Below the pieces are notes generated by a model that saw only the letters and a program-made list of their open reading frames with translations, made no database searches and was not told the DNA's origin. Below are positions 6,784-8,365 of a DNA stretch of 8,365 bases, in pieces; within the stretch, counting starts at the first letter, position 1; each line of letters starts with the position of its first letter. This DNA is from Thermoplasmata archaeon (lineage in GTDB: Archaea > Thermoplasmatota > Thermoplasmata > GCA-020350865): the NCBI GenBank assembly GCA_020351895.1, contig CP070672.1, forward strand, positions 2,616,172-2,624,536, read 5' to 3'. The position numbers were made by a program, and so were the translations under genes.

Positions 6784-7257
6784 ATGAAGAAATTTGGAGT
6801 TGATACTGTGACTGAGGATAAGAAGAAAAACGAGAAAAAAGATTTCGAACCTAAAATTGTCGGTTTCCTATGCACTTGGTGCTCATCCAGTGCAGCCGAT
6901 CTTGCAGGCACTGCAAGGATTCAATATCCTCCAAATATCAGGATAATTAAGCTCATGTGCTCTGGCTCCGTGGATTCTGTTTACATAATCAAGGCCCTAA
7001 TGGAAGGCGCAGATGGTGTATTAATTGCAGGGTGTCATCCTGGTGATTGTCATTATATAGAGGGCAATTATAAGGCAAGAAGGAGGGTGGCCCTTGCAAA
7101 GGACATATTAAACACTCTTGGTCTGGAAAGCCAAAGGATATGGATAAAGTGGATCGGGGCCGATGAAGGAAAGAAGTTTGCCGAGACTGTATCGGATATG
7201 ACCGAGGAGCTGAAGAAAATGGGGCCAAATCCAATGCAGAAGTATTGGAACGTATGA
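6784..7257 (+). CDS. mvhD: MvhD/FrhD-family [2Fe-2S] electron-transfer subunit
   Basis: MvhD bridges an electron-donating module (hydrogenase or formate dehydrogenase in methanogens) to HdrA through a [2Fe-2S] cluster. The 157-residue protein carries the family signature: C30-T-W-C33, then the MCSG segment with C59, then GCHPGDCHY with C84 and C89, followed by the GNYKARRR segment. All five conserved cysteines are present. The CSG-x-VD segment has Ser at residue 62, where Arg is common in the family. It starts 7 nt after the HdrA fusion gene. The ATG at 6784 has no Shine-Dalgarno sequence. A GTG at 6808 has GGAG 8 nt upstream and would remove eight residues, none of them conserved. The Lys-rich N-terminal tail before residue 21 is probably flexible. 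No hydrogenase large or small subunit is adjacent, so its donor is unknown. Confidence 0.93.
   Translation: MKKFGVDTVTEDKKKNEKKDFEPKIVGFLCTWCSSSAADLAGTARIQYPPNIRIIKLMCSGSVDSVYIIKALMEGADGVLIAGCHPGDCHYIEGNYKARRRVALAKDILNTLGLESQRIWIKWIGADEGKKFAETVSDMTEELKKMGPNPMQKYWNV
6796..6799 (+). promoter_or_regulatory. Possible ribosome binding site for an alternative mvhD start
   Basis: GGAG lies 8 nt upstream of an in-frame GTG at 6808. The upstream ATG at 6784 lacks any comparable site, so translation may begin at 6808 or may reinitiate at 6784 after the stop at 6774-6776. Confidence 0.3.
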
Positions 7258-7276
7258 TAAAAAGAGGGTGGATATC

Positions 7277-8365
7277 ATGGCAAAACGTGAAGAAGAGCTC
7301 ACAAAGAATATCAATAACCTTTTGAAAAAAATGCTGAATAAGGACTGTGTTGATGCCATTTTGGTTCCCCAGAAGCAGCCCTTTGGAGAAGGCGTTGTTC
7401 AGAGTCTTGTTGCAGATGAGAACAAGCTCGATTCTGCGCAGCCTCTTGCCTTTGTCATGCCGGTCAACTCCGGGACTCTGATTTCTGATCTCACCAAAGT
7501 AACACCTAGTAAAAAGAGAATTGCAGCGGTTGTTAAATCCTGCGAGATAAGGGCCTTAATCGAGCTTGTTAAGCTCAAGCAGGCTTCACTCGATAATATC
7601 GTTATAATTGGCGTGGACTGCCCAGGCACTTATTCTGTTATCGAATACAGCGAGATGATGGAGGAAGGCAAATCTCCTATGACCGAATTTCCCAAGAACA
7701 TAAAGAAGATAAATGAAGACGAAAACCTAAGGACTGCCTGTAAGGTATGTGAATATCCCATACCAGAGAACACGGATATCATCATTGGAATCTACGGATC
7801 CGATGGAAAGACCCCTATTATCATGGCCAAATCCGAGGAAGGTAAGGATATACTGGAGATTTTAGGAGTAGCCTCGCAAGAGGAATCAGAAGAAAGGAAA
7901 GAGTACATTTCAGGGCTTGAAAAAAGAAGGCTTGAAAAATGGACTAAGCTTATTGAAGACACCCAAAAAAATGTCTCTGGTATAGAGAATCTGTTGAAGT
8001 TCTTTGACTCCTGTATAAACTGTCATAACTGTATGGATGTTTGTCCTGTATGTTACTGCAGGGAGTGCTTCTTCGATTCTCCAACTTTTGAATACGAATC
8101 AGGGAAGTACCTTTCCTGGGCAGACAGAAAAGGAGTAATAAAAATACCCAAAGATACACTCCTTTTCCATTTGACCAGGATGAACCACATGGCAACATCT
8201 TGCGTTGGATGCGGAATGTGCGAGCAGGCCTGTCCCAGTAAAATCGAGCTTCTTAGAATCTACAAGACTGTTGGGCATAATGCACAAAAGGTCTTCGATT
8301 ATGTTCCTGGACGAAGTCTGGATGAGGATCTGCCTCTGCTAACGTTCAGGGAGGATGAACTTGAA
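7277..8365 (+). CDS. FrhB/FdhB-like flavin and iron-sulfur subunit (coenzyme F420 hydrogenase/dehydrogenase beta family), 3' end outside window
   Basis: The visible 363 residues start at ATG 7277, preceded by GAGGGTGG (7264-7271) with 5-nt spacing, 19 nt after mvhD. The N-terminal half resembles the FrhB/FdhB flavoprotein family: a VVKSCEIRALIELVKL segment (85-100) and a GVDCPGTYS segment (112-120) match its conserved core. The C-terminal half has two Fe-S regions. The first is cysteine-dense: C246, C249, C252, C256, then C259, C261, C264. The second is C309-x2-C312-x2-C315-x3-C319-Pro. In archaea the family moves electrons between F420 and Fe-S clusters through FAD. In bacteria with Hdr clusters the electron partner is generally uncertain; NAD(P)H, ferredoxin or formate dehydrogenase are possible. 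No stop codon occurs before the window ends. Position in the operon suggests it is a further electron entry or exit subunit of the Hdr complex. Confidence 0.87.
   Translation, partial: MAKREEELTKNINNLLKKMLNKDCVDAILVPQKQPFGEGVVQSLVADENKLDSAQPLAFVMPVNSGTLISDLTKVTPSKKRIAAVVKSCEIRALIELVKLKQASLDNIVIIGVDCPGTYSVIEYSEMMEEGKSPMTEFPKNIKKINEDENLRTACKVCEYPIPENTDIIIGIYGSDGKTPIIMAKSEEGKDILEILGVASQEESEERKEYISGLEKRRLEKWTKLIEDTQKNVSGIENLLKFFDSCINCHNCMDVCPVCYCRECFFDSPTFEYESGKYLSWADRKGVIKIPKDTLLFHLTRMNHMATSCVGCGMCEQACPSKIELLRIYKTVGHNAQKVFDYVPGRSLDEDLPLLTFREDELE

Noticed and set aside
6989..7234. Minus-strand 81-codon frame inside mvhD
   Set aside because: Antisense to the conserved MvhD cysteine region; no motif or ribosome binding site.
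413..8365. Selenocysteine codon (in-frame TGA) in hdrA, the HdrA fusion or mvhD, as found in some anaerobes
   Set aside because: All expected cysteine positions are encoded as TGC or TGT, and each gene's TGA or TAA sits at the normal C-terminus.
1..8365. CRISPR array, tRNA, insertion sequence or attachment site
   Set aside because: No spaced direct repeats, cloverleaf-like segment, transposase motif or terminal inverted repeats were seen; coding sequence fills nearly all of the window.

Overview
The window holds a compact plus-strand operon for a cytoplasmic heterodisulfide-reductase (Hdr)-type flavin-based electron-bifurcation complex. At the left edge there is a divergently transcribed gene of unknown function. 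Six Hdr-related genes run head to tail: hdrC (413-814), hdrB (833-1753), hdrA (1741-3693), a double-length HdrA paralogue (3693-6776), mvhD (6784-7257) and an FrhB/FdhB-like flavin and iron-sulfur protein (7277 to the right edge, incomplete). Gaps between them range from 19 nt to a 13-nt overlap, so co-transcription and translational coupling are likely. No tRNA, rRNA, CRISPR array, insertion sequence or obvious terminator was seen.

Organism: the content points to a strict anaerobe. Linked HdrABC, MvhD and an FrhB-like protein are typical of sulfate-reducing or syntrophic Desulfobacterota-like bacteria, and also of methanogens, ANME archaea and Archaeoglobi. Several starts carry good Shine-Dalgarno sequences. 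Arginine is coded almost entirely by AGA/AGG and isoleucine often by ATA, a pattern common in thermophiles and archaea as well as in AT-leaning bacteria. I favour a Desulfobacterota-like bacterium but cannot exclude an archaeon from this sequence.

How the genes work together (inferred from the family): MvhD passes electrons from an input module to HdrA. The HdrA flavin splits or merges electron pairs. One branch goes through HdrC to the two noncubane clusters of HdrB, where a disulfide or similar substrate is reduced. The other branch goes through HdrA ferredoxin domains to ferredoxin. The FrhB-like subunit is a plausible second flavin port. No hydrogenase (MvhAG) or formate dehydrogenase catalytic subunit lies in the window, so the actual electron donor is open.

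The most unusual element is the 1027-residue HdrA paralogue. It is two HdrA cores in one chain. The first half keeps the inserted ferredoxin but lacks the N-terminal and C-terminal domains. The second half keeps the N-terminal domain and C-terminal ferredoxin but lacks the insert. Together they make one full set of accessory domains with two flavin sites and two CxnCx3CC cluster motifs, like an asymmetric HdrA dimer fused covalently. It is encoded next to a complete ordinary HdrA. A second point of interest is the minus-strand gene at the left edge, whose visible part is a low-complexity protein with four copies of a short Pro-x-x-Phe motif.
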